64,000 nucleotides of DNA from Paracoccus sp. S1E-3 (lineage in GTDB: Bacteria > Pseudomonadota > Alphaproteobacteria > Rhodobacterales > Rhodobacteraceae). The stretch lies in the NCBI RefSeq assembly GCF_013868135.1, contig NZ_JACEMU010000004.1, forward strand, positions 1,798,001-1,862,000, written 5' to 3'. Shown in pieces: positions 1-8,342 of this stretch. How positions within the stretch are numbered: position 1 is the first letter of the stretch; each line of letters begins with the position of its first letter. The notes under the pieces were generated by a model. It was not told where the DNA came from. It ran no database searches and saw nothing but the letters and a program-made list of their open reading frames with translations. The translations under genes and the position numbers were made by a program.

Positions 1-296
1 ACCCCGAGAAGTTTTTCGCCACCCTGCGCGATCTGGGCGCCGATCTGGTCCGGGGCGAGGCGCTTGACGATCATCAGCCCTTCACGCCCGCCCTGCTGCA
101 ACGACTTACGACCGAAGCGAAGCTGACAGGCGCCCAGCTGGTCACCACCGAAAAGGACGCCGTCCGCCTGCCCCCGGAATTTCGCCGCAACGTGCTGGCG
201 CTGCCGGTCCGGCTGGAGCTGGACGATTGGGCGCGGCTGGATGGGTTGCTGCAGCCTGTCCTCGGCCTCGCACGCAGGCCCGCCACCACGCCCTGA
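1..296 (+). CDS. lpxK: Tetraacyldisaccharide 4'-kinase, 3' fragment
   Basis: Partial gene cut by the left window edge. The reading frame runs from base 3 to the TGA at 294-296 and gives the last 97 residues. LpxK phosphorylates the 4' position of the lipid A disaccharide at the cytoplasmic face of the inner membrane. The visible part has the family's C-terminal pattern: PEKFF near the start, DDHQPF, then [12 protein letters not shown]. The catalytic Walker region lies outside the window. It converges on the CoA-transferase gene, with 265 bp between them that show no clear gene. The identification rests on these short motifs, which are characteristic of the family. Confidence 0.85.
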   Translation, partial: PEKFFATLRDLGADLVRGEALDDHQPFTPALLQRLTTEAKLTGAQLVTTEKDAVRLPPEFRRNVLALPVRLELDDWARLDGLLQPVLGLARRPATTP

Positions 297-561
297 GACC
301 GGCCGCCCCGATCCCGCCATGCCTCATGGTCCAATGCGGTCCTCCGGTCGGCATCCCAAGGGCGGGTTGCTTCGGCCGGCAGGCGAAGCCGCGCAAACCC
401 GGACGTTGAAAGATCGACGGGACCGCCCCGCGGCAGAGAGAACCGTGCAGGTCCACCGCTTTTCCCGGCCCGCACGCGACGGCCGCGGGCCGAACCTGCG
501 ACCACCCTGCCCGGCAGGCCCGCGCGGCCTGTTCGCCATGTCGGCCGGGAACGGCGGCGGC

Positions 562-1683
562 TCAGCCGCTGACCGGATCGTCCTGACCCAGGAGCGGCGA
601 GGGGCGGCCCGTCGCCAGTTCCGCCTCCGAGAAGGTCACGGGCAGACGCACGCCGGGCACACCGCCGGGCATGATCTTCAGCCCACGTGCGATCACTTGG
701 GGATCCGCGAAAACATCTGCCATGTCGTTGATCGGCCCGGCGGGGATGCCCTGCGCTTCCAGCGCCGCCAGCAGATCGTCGCGCGGCCATGCCCGCGTGA
801 CCGCCTGCAGCGCAGTCGTCAGCGCCGCGCGGTTCTGGATCCGGTCGGCATTGGTGGCGTAATCAGGCGCGGTCGCCAGCGCGGGCAGGCCCAGCACCTC
901 GCAGAGGCGGCGATATTGGCCATCATTGCCGGTGGCGATGATGATCCAGCCATCGGCGCAATCAAAGACGGCGTAAGGGACCAGATTCGGATGCGCGTTG
1001 CCCATCCGGGCGGGCGCGGTGCCGGTGGCCAGATAGTTCATCGCCTGATTGGCCATGATCGCCACCGCCACATCCATCAGCGCCATATCGATATGTTGCC
1101 CCCGCCCGGTGCGGTGGCGCATCTCAACCGCGGCGAGGATCGCCGTCGCCGCATAGATGCCGGTGAAAATGTCGGTGACGGCCACGCCGACCTTCTGCGG
1201 CTGGCCCGAGGGCTCGCCGGTGACGCTCATCAGTCCGGACATGCCCTGAATGATGTAATCGTAACCGGCGCGGTGGGCATAGGGGCCGGTCTGGCCGAAG
1301 CCGGTGACGCTGCAATAGATCAGGCGCGGGTTCAGCGCCGACAGGCTGGCGTAGTCCAGCCCGTATTTCGCCAGCCCGCCGACCTTGAAATTCTCGATGA
1401 CGATGTCCGCGTCGGCGATCAGATCGCGGACGCGTTGCTGGCCTTCCGGCGTGCGGAAATCGGCGGTGACGGATTTCTTGCCGCGATTGGCGGCGTGGAA
1501 ATAGGCGGCGCTGCGATCGCCCTCGCGGTCGATGAAAGGCGGCCCCCAGCGGCGTGTATCGTCGCCTTCGGGGGCCTCGACCTTGACGACATCGGCCCCC
1601 AGATCAGCAAGGATCTGGCCGGCCCAAGGGCCGGCCAGAATACGCGCAAGCTCGACGACCTTCAGACCGGCGAGCGGGGTCAT
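562..1683 (-). CDS. CaiB/BaiF (family III) CoA-transferase
   Basis: 373-residue member of the family III CoA-transferases, which move CoA between carboxylic acids through an aspartyl-CoA intermediate. The N-terminus (LAGLKVVELARILAGPWAGQ, then LADLGADVVKVE) is the family's Rossmann opening, and the GYDYIIQGMSG and VTDIFTG stretches carry the region of the conserved Asp. Length is normal for single-domain CaiB-type enzymes. The substrate cannot be read from sequence. The ATG start at 1683 shares one base with the TGA of the upstream dsbA-like gene (TGATG). A TTG one codon earlier is possible but less likely. Translational coupling suggests one transcript with dciA and dsbA, although the functions look unrelated. 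Confidence 0.85.
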   Translation of the reverse strand: MTPLAGLKVVELARILAGPWAGQILADLGADVVKVEAPEGDDTRRWGPPFIDREGDRSAAYFHAANRGKKSVTADFRTPEGQQRVRDLIADADIVIENFKVGGLAKYGLDYASLSALNPRLIYCSVTGFGQTGPYAHRAGYDYIIQGMSGLMSVTGEPSGQPQKVGVAVTDIFTGIYAATAILAAVEMRHRTGRGQHIDMALMDVAVAIMANQAMNYLATGTAPARMGNAHPNLVPYAVFDCADGWIIIATGNDGQYRRLCEVLGLPALATAPDYATNADRIQNRAALTTALQAVTRAWPRDDLLAALEAQGIPAGPINDMADVFADPQVIARGLKIMPGGVPGVRLPVTFSEAELATGRPSPLLGQDDPVSG

Positions 1684-2480
1684 CAATTGGCCGGGGCAGG
1701 CGCTTCACCGGCCGGGGCAGCCTCGGCCGCGGGGGCTTCGGCCGCAGGCGCTGCTGCGGCGGGGGCGGCTTTTTCCGCTTCGGCCAGCTTCTCGTCGATC
1801 TTGGCTTTCAGACCTTCCCAGGCCTGGTTCTCGACCTGCTCGCCGCCGATCATGAAGGTCGGAGTGGCCTTGATCTTGTCGGCCTCGGCGTTGACCTGGA
1901 AGGTGTGCACCAGATCGGCGACCTTGGCCTGATCGGCCCAGCAGGCGTCCATCTGTTCGGCGGTCATCCCCGCCTTGGCGCCGATCTTGCGCAGATTGGC
2001 CACCAGTTCTTCGCCGTTCTGGGCGCTCAGCCATTCGGACTGTTCATCCATCAGCATGTCGCTGACCGGATAGTATTTGGTGCTGTCGCAGCGGGCGAGA
2101 ATGCCGGCCCACAGACCCACCTGATCGAAATAGACCTCGCGCGTGGCGAAGCGGACCTTGCCGGTATCGATATATTCGGCCTTCAACTTGGGGAAGTTGT
2201 CCTTGTGGAAGGCCGCGCAATGGGGGCAGGTGAAGCTGGCATATTCATAGATGGTCAGCGGCGCGCTTTCCTCGCCCAGGAACAGGTCCTCGACGATTTT
2301 GGGTTCCGCCGCCGGGGCAGCTGCCTGTGCGTCGGTGGCCGCGGGCGCTGCGGCCTCGGGGGTCGCGGCGGGGGCCGCGGGCGCGGCTTCCGGTGCGGGG
2401 GTGGTCTGGGCGACGGCAGGCAGTGCCAGCGTGGCCGAGATCAGCGACACGGACAGGAAGTTGCGGATTTGGAAGCTCAT
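1683..2480 (-). CDS. DsbA-family thiol oxidoreductase with Ala/Pro-rich tails
   Basis: 265-residue periplasmic protein. Residues 1-24 form a Sec signal peptide ending AVA before Gln. Residues 26-60 are an Ala/Pro/Glu-rich linker. The thioredoxin-fold domain follows with active site C85-P-H-C88 (FTCPHC) and the cis-proline region KATPTFMIGG. The last 30 or so residues are again Ala/Pro/Glu-rich. DsbA-type proteins introduce or shuffle disulfides in exported proteins. The domain resembles the alphaproteobacterial DsbA/ScsC-like group (PF13462) more than E. coli DsbA. The gene overlaps dciA by four bases upstream and the CoA-transferase by one base downstream. The two low-complexity tails are unusual and may tether it or keep it soluble. 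Confidence 0.88.
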   Translation of the reverse strand: MSFQIRNFLSVSLISATLALPAVAQTTPAPEAAPAAPAATPEAAAPAATDAQAAAPAAEPKIVEDLFLGEESAPLTIYEYASFTCPHCAAFHKDNFPKLKAEYIDTGKVRFATREVYFDQVGLWAGILARCDSTKYYPVSDMLMDEQSEWLSAQNGEELVANLRKIGAKAGMTAEQMDACWADQAKVADLVHTFQVNAEADKIKATPTFMIGGEQVENQAWEGLKAKIDEKLAEAEKAAPAAAAPAAEAPAAEAAPAGEAPAPAN

Positions 2481-3001
2481 TCACGGACCTTTCGGTTGGG
2501 TCTGCCCTGTCGGGACAGTTTGAGCGCCGCCAGCCGCGCGACGGCGGCCTGCAACGCGGGATCAGCAATATCGGACGCCAGCGCCTGCGCGGCGCGGCGG
2601 GTTTCGGCATCGGGCATCGGCCGCGCCCTTGGGGCGTGATCGAAGCTCGCCTGCCCCTCGGCAAAGCCGGTGGGCGCGGTCTGAGTCAGCGTGATGCGCG
2701 AAATGGCGTTATAACCATAGCAGGCATTCACCCGCTCGCGGATGGCGGGCAGCTGCATCTCCAGCAGCGGCGCGTAGGGCCCGGTGGTCAGCAGCGTCAG
2801 CGTGGCGCCCATGCCGCCCCGGCCATGGCCGATCTTGACGGGGCGGGCGCGGGCGGCGACATCCGCCCCCACGACTTCGGCCCAATGGGTCAGCAGCCGG
2901 GCCACGGCAAAGCCCCGCCCTTCGGCAGCATGGCGGATCTGGGTGGCCAGCAGGCTGGAGGCCTGCCGGAAACCACGCGATCTGCGAGGGGGCTGTAACA
3001 T
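2477..3001 (-). CDS. dciA: DciA-like DUF721 protein, probable replicative helicase operator
   Basis: 174-residue protein of the DUF721/DciA family. DciA proteins help load DnaB in bacteria without DnaC. The N-terminal part (RGFRQASSLL, then VARLLTHWAEVVGADVAARARPVKI) is the typical DUF721 core, followed by a region predicted to fold as beta strands around LTLLTTGPYAPLLEMQLPAIRERVN. The tail is charged and probably flexible. The start is chosen at 3001 because GGAG lies six bases upstream. It is divergent from mutY across 84 bp, an arrangement common in Rhodobacterales, and its end overlaps the dsbA-like gene by four bases (ATGA). Function follows from family knowledge only. Confidence 0.75.
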   Translation of the reverse strand: MLQPPRRSRGFRQASSLLATQIRHAAEGRGFAVARLLTHWAEVVGADVAARARPVKIGHGRGGMGATLTLLTTGPYAPLLEMQLPAIRERVNACYGYNAISRITLTQTAPTGFAEGQASFDHAPRARPMPDAETRRAAQALASDIADPALQAAVARLAALKLSRQGRPNRKVRE

Positions 3002-3085
3002 GCGGGGCTCCGCGGGTTAAGACGGGCGCAGTTTAGCAAGCCGCCGCGGGGATGCCAGTGAGACCGTCCAAAAAAGCCGTGAACG

Positions 3086-4087
3086 ATGCGTGAAGTCGCC
3101 GGCGCCCTGCTGGCCTGGTATGACCGCCACGCCCGCGTGCTGCCATGGCGGGTGCCGCCGGGCGGGTCGGGTGCCGACCCTTACCGCGTCTGGCTGTCCG
3201 AGATCATGCTGCAACAGACCACCGTGGCGGCGGTCAGGGCCTATTTCGAGCGCTTCACCACGCTTTGGCCGACGGTAGAGGCCTTGGCGGCGGCGGACGA
3301 TACGCAGGTGATGGCCGAATGGGCGGGGCTGGGATATTACGCCCGCGCCCGCAACCTGCTGGCCTGCGCGCGGACGGTGGCGGCAGCGGGCGGCTTCCCG
3401 GATACACGGGCCGGCCTGCAGGCGCTGCCGGGGGTGGGACCCTATACCTCGGCCGCGATCGCGGCGATCGCTTATGGGCTGCCGGAAACCGTGGTCGACG
3501 GCAACGTTGAACGCGTGGTCGCCCGCCTGTTCGCGGTGGAAACGCCGCTGCCTGCCGCAAAACCGGAACTGGTGGCATTGGCGGGCAGGCTGACGCCCGC
3601 TGAGCGTGCCGGCGATTTTGCGCAGGCCATGATGGATCTGGGGGCGACGATCTGCACCCCGCGCAAGCCCGCCTGCGCGCTCTGCCCGCTGGATGATCTG
3701 TGCGCCGCCCGCGCCAGGGGGATCGCGGCGGATCTGCCGCGCAAGGCGGCGAAGTCGCCGAAGCCGCAGCGCACCGGCATCGCCTGGGTGGCGATTAACG
3801 ACCACGCCATTCTGCTGGAGCGGCGCGCGCCAAAGGGCCTGCTGGGCGGCACGCTCGCCTTCCCCTCAACCGGGTGGGATGGCAGCGACCATGACGTCCC
3901 CCTGCAAGCCGACTGGCAACAACTGCAGCCGGTGCAGCACGTCTTCACGCATTTTGCGCTGAACCTTCAGGTGCGGGTGGCCCATGCCTGCGGCAATCCG
4001 ACGCGCGGTTTCTGGATGCCGCGCGCTGGTTTCAGCCCCAGCGATCTGCCGGGGCTGATGCGGAAGGTATGGGACCGGGCGTGCTAG
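3086..4087 (+). CDS. mutY: A/G-specific adenine DNA glycosylase
   Basis: 333-residue MutY, which removes adenine mispaired with 8-oxoguanine. Visible features: catalytic Glu39 in LSEIMLQQT, the helix-hairpin-helix LPGVGPYTSAAI around residues 114-125, catalytic Asp138 in VVDGNVERV, and the [4Fe-4S] ligands C190, C197, C200 and C206 with the expected C-x6-C-x2-C-x5-C spacing. The C-terminal 100 residues match the NUDIX-like recognition domain, including RRAPKGLLGGTLAFPS and VFTHFALNL. Length is normal. It is divergent from dciA and stops two bases before the end of the small convergent ORF at 4089. Confidence 0.97.
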   Translation: MREVAGALLAWYDRHARVLPWRVPPGGSGADPYRVWLSEIMLQQTTVAAVRAYFERFTTLWPTVEALAAADDTQVMAEWAGLGYYARARNLLACARTVAAAGGFPDTRAGLQALPGVGPYTSAAIAAIAYGLPETVVDGNVERVVARLFAVETPLPAAKPELVALAGRLTPAERAGDFAQAMMDLGATICTPRKPACALCPLDDLCAARARGIAADLPRKAAKSPKPQRTGIAWVAINDHAILLERRAPKGLLGGTLAFPSTGWDGSDHDVPLQADWQQLQPVQHVFTHFALNLQVRVAHACGNPTRGFWMPRAGFSPSDLPGLMRKVWDRAC

Positions 4088-4088
4088 G

Positions 4089-4280
4089 CTATTCCTGCCA
4101 GCCGCGTTCGATCCGCGCATATTCGGCGGTTTTGCGACCCGGATCGCCGTCACGGCTGTGCGGGCGGCGGTGCAGCGCCTGAATGGCCGGGTGCACACCG
4201 GATTCGCGGTCATGGGCCAGATAGGCCCGGACCCGGCCAGAGCCGGTGCTGTGTTCGTGATCGGTCAGGGTCTTGGTCAT
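4089..4280 (-). CDS. Small hypothetical protein (63 aa)
   Basis: A 63-codon ORF starting MTKTLTDHEH. The start at 4280 is chosen because a strong AGGAGGATG ribosome site sits just upstream. The longer frame to 4325 would place that site inside the gene. The protein is hydrophilic, rich in Arg, His and Asp, has no Cys, and shows no signal peptide or membrane segment. A C-terminal GRKTAEYARIERGWQE stretch looks helical. It sits 54 bp downstream of ptsN on the same strand and ends against mutY. I do not recognise a family. The good ribosome site and position at the end of a conserved operon make it a likely real gene. Confidence 0.6.
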   Translation of the reverse strand: MTKTLTDHEHSTGSGRVRAYLAHDRESGVHPAIQALHRRPHSRDGDPGRKTAEYARIERGWQE

Positions 4281-4334
4281 CTGACATCCTCCTGCTGATG
4301 GCGCACTATAGCCCCGAATCAACAAAACGCCAAA

Positions 4335-4799
4335 TCACGCGGCGGCCATTCCCGCGCCGGTGGTCAGAATGGCGTGCAGCGCAGCCGGGTCGGAATTGGC
4401 GCGCAGCTTGGCGCGCAGATCGGTGTCGCGCAAGGTCCGCGACACAAGTGCCAGTGCCTTCAGGTGGTCGACGCCGCTGTCCTTGGGCGCGAACAGCGCG
4501 AAGATCAGGTCGACCGGCTGACGGTCGACGGCATCGAAATCCAGCGGCTTGTCCAGCTTGACGAAAATCCCCGCCACCCCGTCCAGCCCGTGAAGCCGCG
4601 CATGCGGCAGCGCCACGCCATTGCCCACGCCGGTCGGCCCCAGGCTTTCGCGTTCCTGCAGCGCGTCCAGCGTGCGGGCGGCATCCAGCCCGTAGACCTG
4701 ATGGGCCAGATCCGCGATGTCCTGAAACAGCCGCTTTTTCGAGCTCACCTGAGGATAGGTGCGCACGGCGCCAGGCTTCACAATGGTGCTGAGTTGCAT
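4335..4799 (-). CDS. ptsN: PTS IIA-like nitrogen regulatory protein (EIIA-Ntr)
   Basis: 154-residue EIIA-Ntr, the phosphoacceptor at the end of the PTS-Ntr regulatory phosphorelay. The phosphorylated histidine is His66 in GVALPHARLHG. The flanking LQERESLGPTGVGNG and PVDLIFALFAPKDSGVDHLKALA stretches are typical of the PTS_EIIA_2 fold. The start MQLSTIVKPGAV at 4799 matches the family, while the 17 codons upstream do not. It lies 63 bp downstream of hpf, the conserved order in proteobacteria. EIIA-Ntr usually acts by protein-protein contact rather than sugar transport. The partner cannot be read from this window. Confidence 0.93.
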   Translation of the reverse strand: MQLSTIVKPGAVRTYPQVSSKKRLFQDIADLAHQVYGLDAARTLDALQERESLGPTGVGNGVALPHARLHGLDGVAGIFVKLDKPLDFDAVDRQPVDLIFALFAPKDSGVDHLKALALVSRTLRDTDLRAKLRANSDPAALHAILTTGAGMAAA

Positions 4800-4862
4800 G
4801 TCTGTCCGTCTTTCTGCCGCCTCGGACCGGCAATCGACCCGAGGCGCCATGTCGCCAAGCGA

Positions 4863-5441
4863 CTAGCTGATATTGCGGGGGTCGATCCAGCCGATATTAC
4901 CGTCCTCGCGACGATGCACGACATTCACGCCCCCATGTTTTTCGTTGCGGAACACCAGCAGGGGCGCGCCGGCCAGTTCCATCTGCATCACCGCATCGCC
5001 CACCGACAGGGTCGGCACGCGCGATTCCATTTCAGCGACGATCACGGGTTGCAGACCGGCGTCGTCCTGCGATTCCCATTCCTCCTCGTCGGCGGGCAGC
5101 ACATACAATCCGGCGGCGCCGTAGACAACCGGCTCCGAGCGATCCTTGTGGTGATCCTTCAACCGGCGCTTGTAACGGCGCAACTGCTTGTCCATACGCT
5201 CGCGCGCGGCTTCAAAGGCTGCGTAGATCTCGGGCGCCTCGCCCTTGGCCTGGACGGTCAGGCCGGTGGAGAGATGGACAAGTGAGTCACAGACCAGCAT
5301 ATGCGCCTTTTTCGAAAAGGTGACGACGGCGTCGGTGGGTCGCTGAGAATATTTCCCGACGGTTTCGCCCAGTTCGGTCTGGACATGCTGGGTCAGGGCT
5401 TCGCCGATGTCGATCTGTTTCCCACTGATCTGATAACGCAT
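4863..5441 (-). CDS. hpf: Long-form ribosome hibernation promoting factor
   Basis: 192-residue long HPF (RaiA/YfiA family), which dimerises 70S ribosomes into inactive 100S particles in stationary phase. The N-terminal S30AE domain (residues 1-105: MRYQISGKQIDIGEAL, then FEAARERMDKQLRRYKRRLKDHH) binds the 30S decoding region. The C-terminal domain (about 135-192: SVGDAVMQMELAGAPLLVF, then EDGNIGWIDP) is the dimerisation module that separates long HPF from the short gamma-proteobacterial form. It lies between lptB and ptsN on the same strand. The 125 bp upstream of it is the only real gap in the block, so it may have its own promoter there. Confidence 0.94.
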   Translation of the reverse strand: MRYQISGKQIDIGEALTQHVQTELGETVGKYSQRPTDAVVTFSKKAHMLVCDSLVHLSTGLTVQAKGEAPEIYAAFEAARERMDKQLRRYKRRLKDHHKDRSEPVVYGAAGLYVLPADEEEWESQDDAGLQPVIVAEMESRVPTLSVGDAVMQMELAGAPLLVFRNEKHGGVNVVHRREDGNIGWIDPRNIS

Positions 5442-5566
5442 TCTTTTTCCCTTTCATCGTCCGGCCCCTCTGGAAGGTGACAGGGTCATACCGGACCCTT
5501 TCAGTCTGCGGCGGGGTTGCGAGTCTGTCAACGAGGCGAAACGATGAGGGGCGCTTATCGCTCAGA

Positions 5567-6310
5567 TCAGCTCAGGCTGAAAGTATCGCCCAGATAGACC
5601 TCGCGGACGCGCGGATCGGCGATGATCTGTTCGGTCGTGCCCGACATCAGCACATGGCCGTCATGCAGAATATAGGCGCGGTCGACGATGCCCAAAGTCT
5701 CGCGGACGTTGTGATCGGTGATCAGCACACCGATGCCGCGCGATTTCAGATCCTGGACCAGACCGCGAATATCGCCCACCGCGATCGGATCGACGCCCGC
5801 GAAAGGTTCATCGAGCAGCAGGAAGGACGGGTTCGAGGCCAGACAGCGCGCAATCTCGACACGCCGCCGCTCACCGCCCGACAGCGCCATCGCCGAGGCG
5901 TTGCGGATATGCCCGATGGAGAAGTCGCCAAGCAGTTCCTCCAGCCGGTCGCGGCGGCGGTGGGGGTTCTGCTCGACCACCTCCAGCACGGCGGTGATGT
6001 TCTGTTCCACGGTCAGGCCGCGAAAGATCGACATCTCCTGCGGCAGATAGCCGATGCCCAGCCGCGCGCGCTGATACATCGGCAGCGCAGTCACGTCCTG
6101 TCCGTCGATATAGACATGCCCGGAATCGGGCGCGACCAGCCCCGCGATGCAATAAAAGCAGGTCGTCTTGCCCGAGCCGTTCGGCCCCAGCAGCGCCACC
6201 ACCTCGCCCCGGTCCAGATCCATCGACACGTCGCGGATCACCGGCCGGCGGCGATAGGATTTGCGCAGGTTGCGCACCGCCAGCCCGTGGGCGGGGATAT
6301 GTTCGGCCAT
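5567..6310 (-). CDS. lptB: LPS export ABC transporter ATP-binding protein
   Basis: 247-residue LptB, the cytoplasmic ATPase that powers LPS extraction with LptFG. Walker A is GPNGSGKT at residues 42-49. The signature [14 protein letters not shown] and Walker [13 protein letters not shown] follow, then the switch His in [11 protein letters not shown]. The FYCIAG and [18 protein letters not shown] stretches are LptB-specific. It follows lptA with a one-base TAATG overlap, and lptC and kdsD lie upstream, so this is the standard alphaproteobacterial lpt operon. LptFG are not in the window, as is usual. Confidence 0.97.
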   Translation of the reverse strand: MAEHIPAHGLAVRNLRKSYRRRPVIRDVSMDLDRGEVVALLGPNGSGKTTCFYCIAGLVAPDSGHVYIDGQDVTALPMYQRARLGIGYLPQEMSIFRGLTVEQNITAVLEVVEQNPHRRRDRLEELLGDFSIGHIRNASAMALSGGERRRVEIARCLASNPSFLLLDEPFAGVDPIAVGDIRGLVQDLKSRGIGVLITDHNVRETLGIVDRAYILHDGHVLMSGTTEQIIADPRVREVYLGDTFSLS

Positions 6311-6798
6311 TACTGCTTCCCCGCCGGCTGCAGGACCGAACGCACCCGGCCATCCATCTGCGCGGTGCCGTCCGACAGGTTGACCACCATACGCTCGCCC
6401 GACAACACGTTCTGGCCTTGGGTCAGCAGCACGTCGCCGATCAGGGTGATATTGCCCGAGGCGACATCATAGATGGCCTGCCTCGCTTCGGCGGCATCGG
6501 GGCCATTGACCAGAGTGACGTTGCCGGTGGCGTCCAGATTGTCGATCTTCTGGGTATCGCCCTGCACATATTCGACCACGACCTTGTCGGCGGACAGCTT
6601 CATCTGCCCCTGCCCGATCAGGACATTGCCGTTGAACTCGGCCTTGCCGGTGGTCTGATTGACGGTCAGACTTTCGGCGGCCAGCTCGACCGGGGCGCTG
6701 GTATCGGCCTTCATGCCGCCAAAGGCCACGGTCTGGGCCAGGGCAGGCAGCGCCATCAGCATCGGGATCGTCAGGGCAAGGCAAGCGGCGCGGCGCAT
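6310..6798 (-). CDS. lptA: Periplasmic LPS transport protein LptA
   Basis: 162-residue LptA with an OstA-type beta-jellyroll, forming the periplasmic bridge between LptC and LptD. A signal peptide ([22 protein letters not shown]) is followed by an OstA repeat pattern: [23 protein letters not shown], shortened here to [12 protein letters not shown] and [12 protein letters not shown], then ADKVVVEY and [12 protein letters not shown]. Three in-frame ATGs lie at 6807, 6804 and 6798. The last has the best spacing from the AAAGGA site and a cleaner signal peptide, so it is used here. It overlaps lptB by one base and lies 23 bp after lptC. Confidence 0.9.
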   Translation of the reverse strand: MRRAACLALTIPMLMALPALAQTVAFGGMKADTSAPVELAAESLTVNQTTGKAEFNGNVLIGQGQMKLSADKVVVEYVQGDTQKIDNLDATGNVTLVNGPDAAEARQAIYDVASGNITLIGDVLLTQGQNVLSGERMVVNLSDGTAQMDGRVRSVLQPAGKQ

Positions 6799-6821
6799 CG
6801 TCATCATCCTTTCGGAGGGGA

Positions 6822-7388
6822 TCAGGGTTGATATACCAGACGCACGTCGCCGGTTAAATTCAGAAGATGGTCGCCGTTGGGGCTTCGTGTCATCTCCATC
6901 CGCTCGGCGTCCAACCGTCCCAGAGGCGCGAATCCGGTCAGGCCGCCGGTGCCCAGCAACCGGTCCGCGCCGAGATCGGTCTCGACCTGCGGCACCGTCA
7001 TCGCCCAGCCGTCCGAAGTCGTTACCCGCACCCCGCCGGACAGGCGGATCTGCTGCCCCTCCATCTGGGCGGTCGGCGCGCTCAGGTCGGCGGCCAGCCC
7101 GTCGGGCGCGCGCCAGGTCAGCCGCAGCGCCTGGGCCGCGCTGTCGGGCCCCTGCGTGGTGCTGGCACGGTCGGCGGTCAGGGTGACTTCAGCCCCCCCC
7201 TCGCTGACGCCGGCGAATTCGGGCCGGGTCATGCGCGGGTCGCGGATCATGTCGGCGGCGTCGACTTCGGCATAGGGCAACGCGTCGTCAGGATTAAGAG
7301 TACGGCCCAGCAGGAACAGCGTCGACAGGATCGCCAGCGCCGCCAGCGGCAGCAGCACCCGCAGCCATACGATCAGCCGCGAGCGCAT
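6822..7388 (-). CDS. lptC: LPS export system protein LptC
   Basis: 188-residue protein with one N-terminal membrane anchor (residues 7-27, LVVLRVLLP-type hydrophobic run starting after MRSRLIVW) and a periplasmic beta-jellyroll. LptC passes LPS from LptBFG to LptA. Sequence conservation is low, as usual for LptC, so the call leans on position between kdsD and lptA plus the anchor and the beta-rich DUF1239-like body (GAEVTLTADRAS, QIRLSGGVRVTTSDGW, GDVRLVYQP). Its ATG shares one base with the kdsD stop (TGATG), which implies coupled translation. Confidence 0.88.
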   Translation of the reverse strand: MRSRLIVWLRVLLPLAALAILSTLFLLGRTLNPDDALPYAEVDAADMIRDPRMTRPEFAGVSEGGAEVTLTADRASTTQGPDSAAQALRLTWRAPDGLAADLSAPTAQMEGQQIRLSGGVRVTTSDGWAMTVPQVETDLGADRLLGTGGLTGFAPLGRLDAERMEMTRSPNGDHLLNLTGDVRLVYQP

Positions 7389-8332
7389 CAGACCATCCCG
7401 GCGCGCAGGCAGTCGTGAATGTTCAGGATGCCCTGCGGCACCCCGTCATCCACCGCGAAAAGACAGGTGATCTTGCGCGACTGCATTTCCGCCAGCGCCG
7501 CCTCGGCCAGTTGATCGGCGCGGATGGTGCGGGGGTTGGCGGTCATCACATCCGCCGCACGGTGGTCCAGCAGCCCGTCCATATGCCGCCTGAGGTCGCC
7601 ATCGGTGATGATCCCGACCAGCTGCCCGTCCGCGCCGGTCACCCCGGTCACGCCGTAACCCATCTGGCTCATGGTCAGCAGGGCTTCGGTCATCGGCGTG
7701 TCGGCGCCGACCAGCGGCATCTCGGCATGCATCAGGTCGCCCACGCGGGCCAGCCGTGCGCCCAGCTTGCCGCCGGGATGGAAGGTGCGGAAATGCTCGG
7801 GCGTAAAGCGCCGATGCTCCATCAGCGCCACCGCCAGCGCATCGCCAAGCGCCAGCGTCATCGTGGTCGAGGTGGTTGGAACGATGCCCTTGCCGCAGGC
7901 CTCGGGCGCGGCGGGCAGCAACAGCGCCACATCGCATTGCCGGATCAGGGTCGAGCCCTCGCGCCCGGCGATGCCGATCAGCGGAATGTTGAAGCGCCGG
8001 GTATGGGCGATGATATCTGCGATCTCGGGCGTCTCGCCGGAGTTCGAGATCACGATGGCCACATCGCCCTCGGCCACCATACCGAGATCACCGTGGCTGG
8101 CCTCGGCCGGGTGGACGAATTGGGCGGGCGTGCCGGTGCTGGCAAAGGTCGCTGCGATCTTGCGCCCGATATGGCCGGACTTGCCCATGCCGGACACGAC
8201 CACGCGGCCGCGCGCGGCGAGGATGGTTTCCACCGCGCGGTCAAAGCTGTCGCCAAGGCTGGCCGACAGCGCGCCCAGGCCTTCGGCCTCAGTCGCGATG
8301 ACGCGGCGGGCGGTATCGAGATAACTGCTCAT
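7388..8332 (-). CDS. kdsD: Arabinose-5-phosphate isomerase (KpsF/GutQ family)
   Basis: 314-residue isomerase that converts ribulose-5-phosphate to arabinose-5-phosphate, the first step toward Kdo. The SIS domain covers about residues 30-180, with GMGKSGHIGRKIAATFASTG, VISNSGETPEI and TSTTMTLALGDALAVALMEH. Two CBS domains follow from about residue 205 (RVGDLMHAEMPLVGADTPM and HRAADVMTANPRTIRADQLAE). The start at 8332 (MSSYLDTARRVIATEAE) matches the family, and the frame upstream to 8512 overlaps rnd and is not coding. Placement between rnd and lptC fits Kdo and LPS supply. Confidence 0.93.
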   Translation of the reverse strand: MSSYLDTARRVIATEAEGLGALSASLGDSFDRAVETILAARGRVVVSGMGKSGHIGRKIAATFASTGTPAQFVHPAEASHGDLGMVAEGDVAIVISNSGETPEIADIIAHTRRFNIPLIGIAGREGSTLIRQCDVALLLPAAPEACGKGIVPTTSTTMTLALGDALAVALMEHRRFTPEHFRTFHPGGKLGARLARVGDLMHAEMPLVGADTPMTEALLTMSQMGYGVTGVTGADGQLVGIITDGDLRRHMDGLLDHRAADVMTANPRTIRADQLAEAALAEMQSRKITCLFAVDDGVPQGILNIHDCLRAGMV

Positions 8333-8342
8333 GCCCGGCGAT

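Noticed and set aside
481..529. Large GC hairpin between lpxK and the CoA-transferase gene
   Set aside because: The arms GGCCGCGGGCC and GGCCCGCGCGGCC pair only with a bulge, and no T tract follows on either strand. In GC-rich DNA this is weak evidence for a terminator.
241..1932. 563-codon plus-strand ORF opposite the CoA-transferase and dsbA genes
   Set aside because: It is antisense to two well-supported genes, its translation is Arg/Gly/Ala-rich and shows no family. It is a GC-rich shadow frame.
5503..5531. TTGACA on the minus strand upstream of hpf (5526-5531) as an hpf promoter
   Set aside because: The expected -10 at 17 bases is CAGACT, a poor match, so a promoter is possible but not supported.
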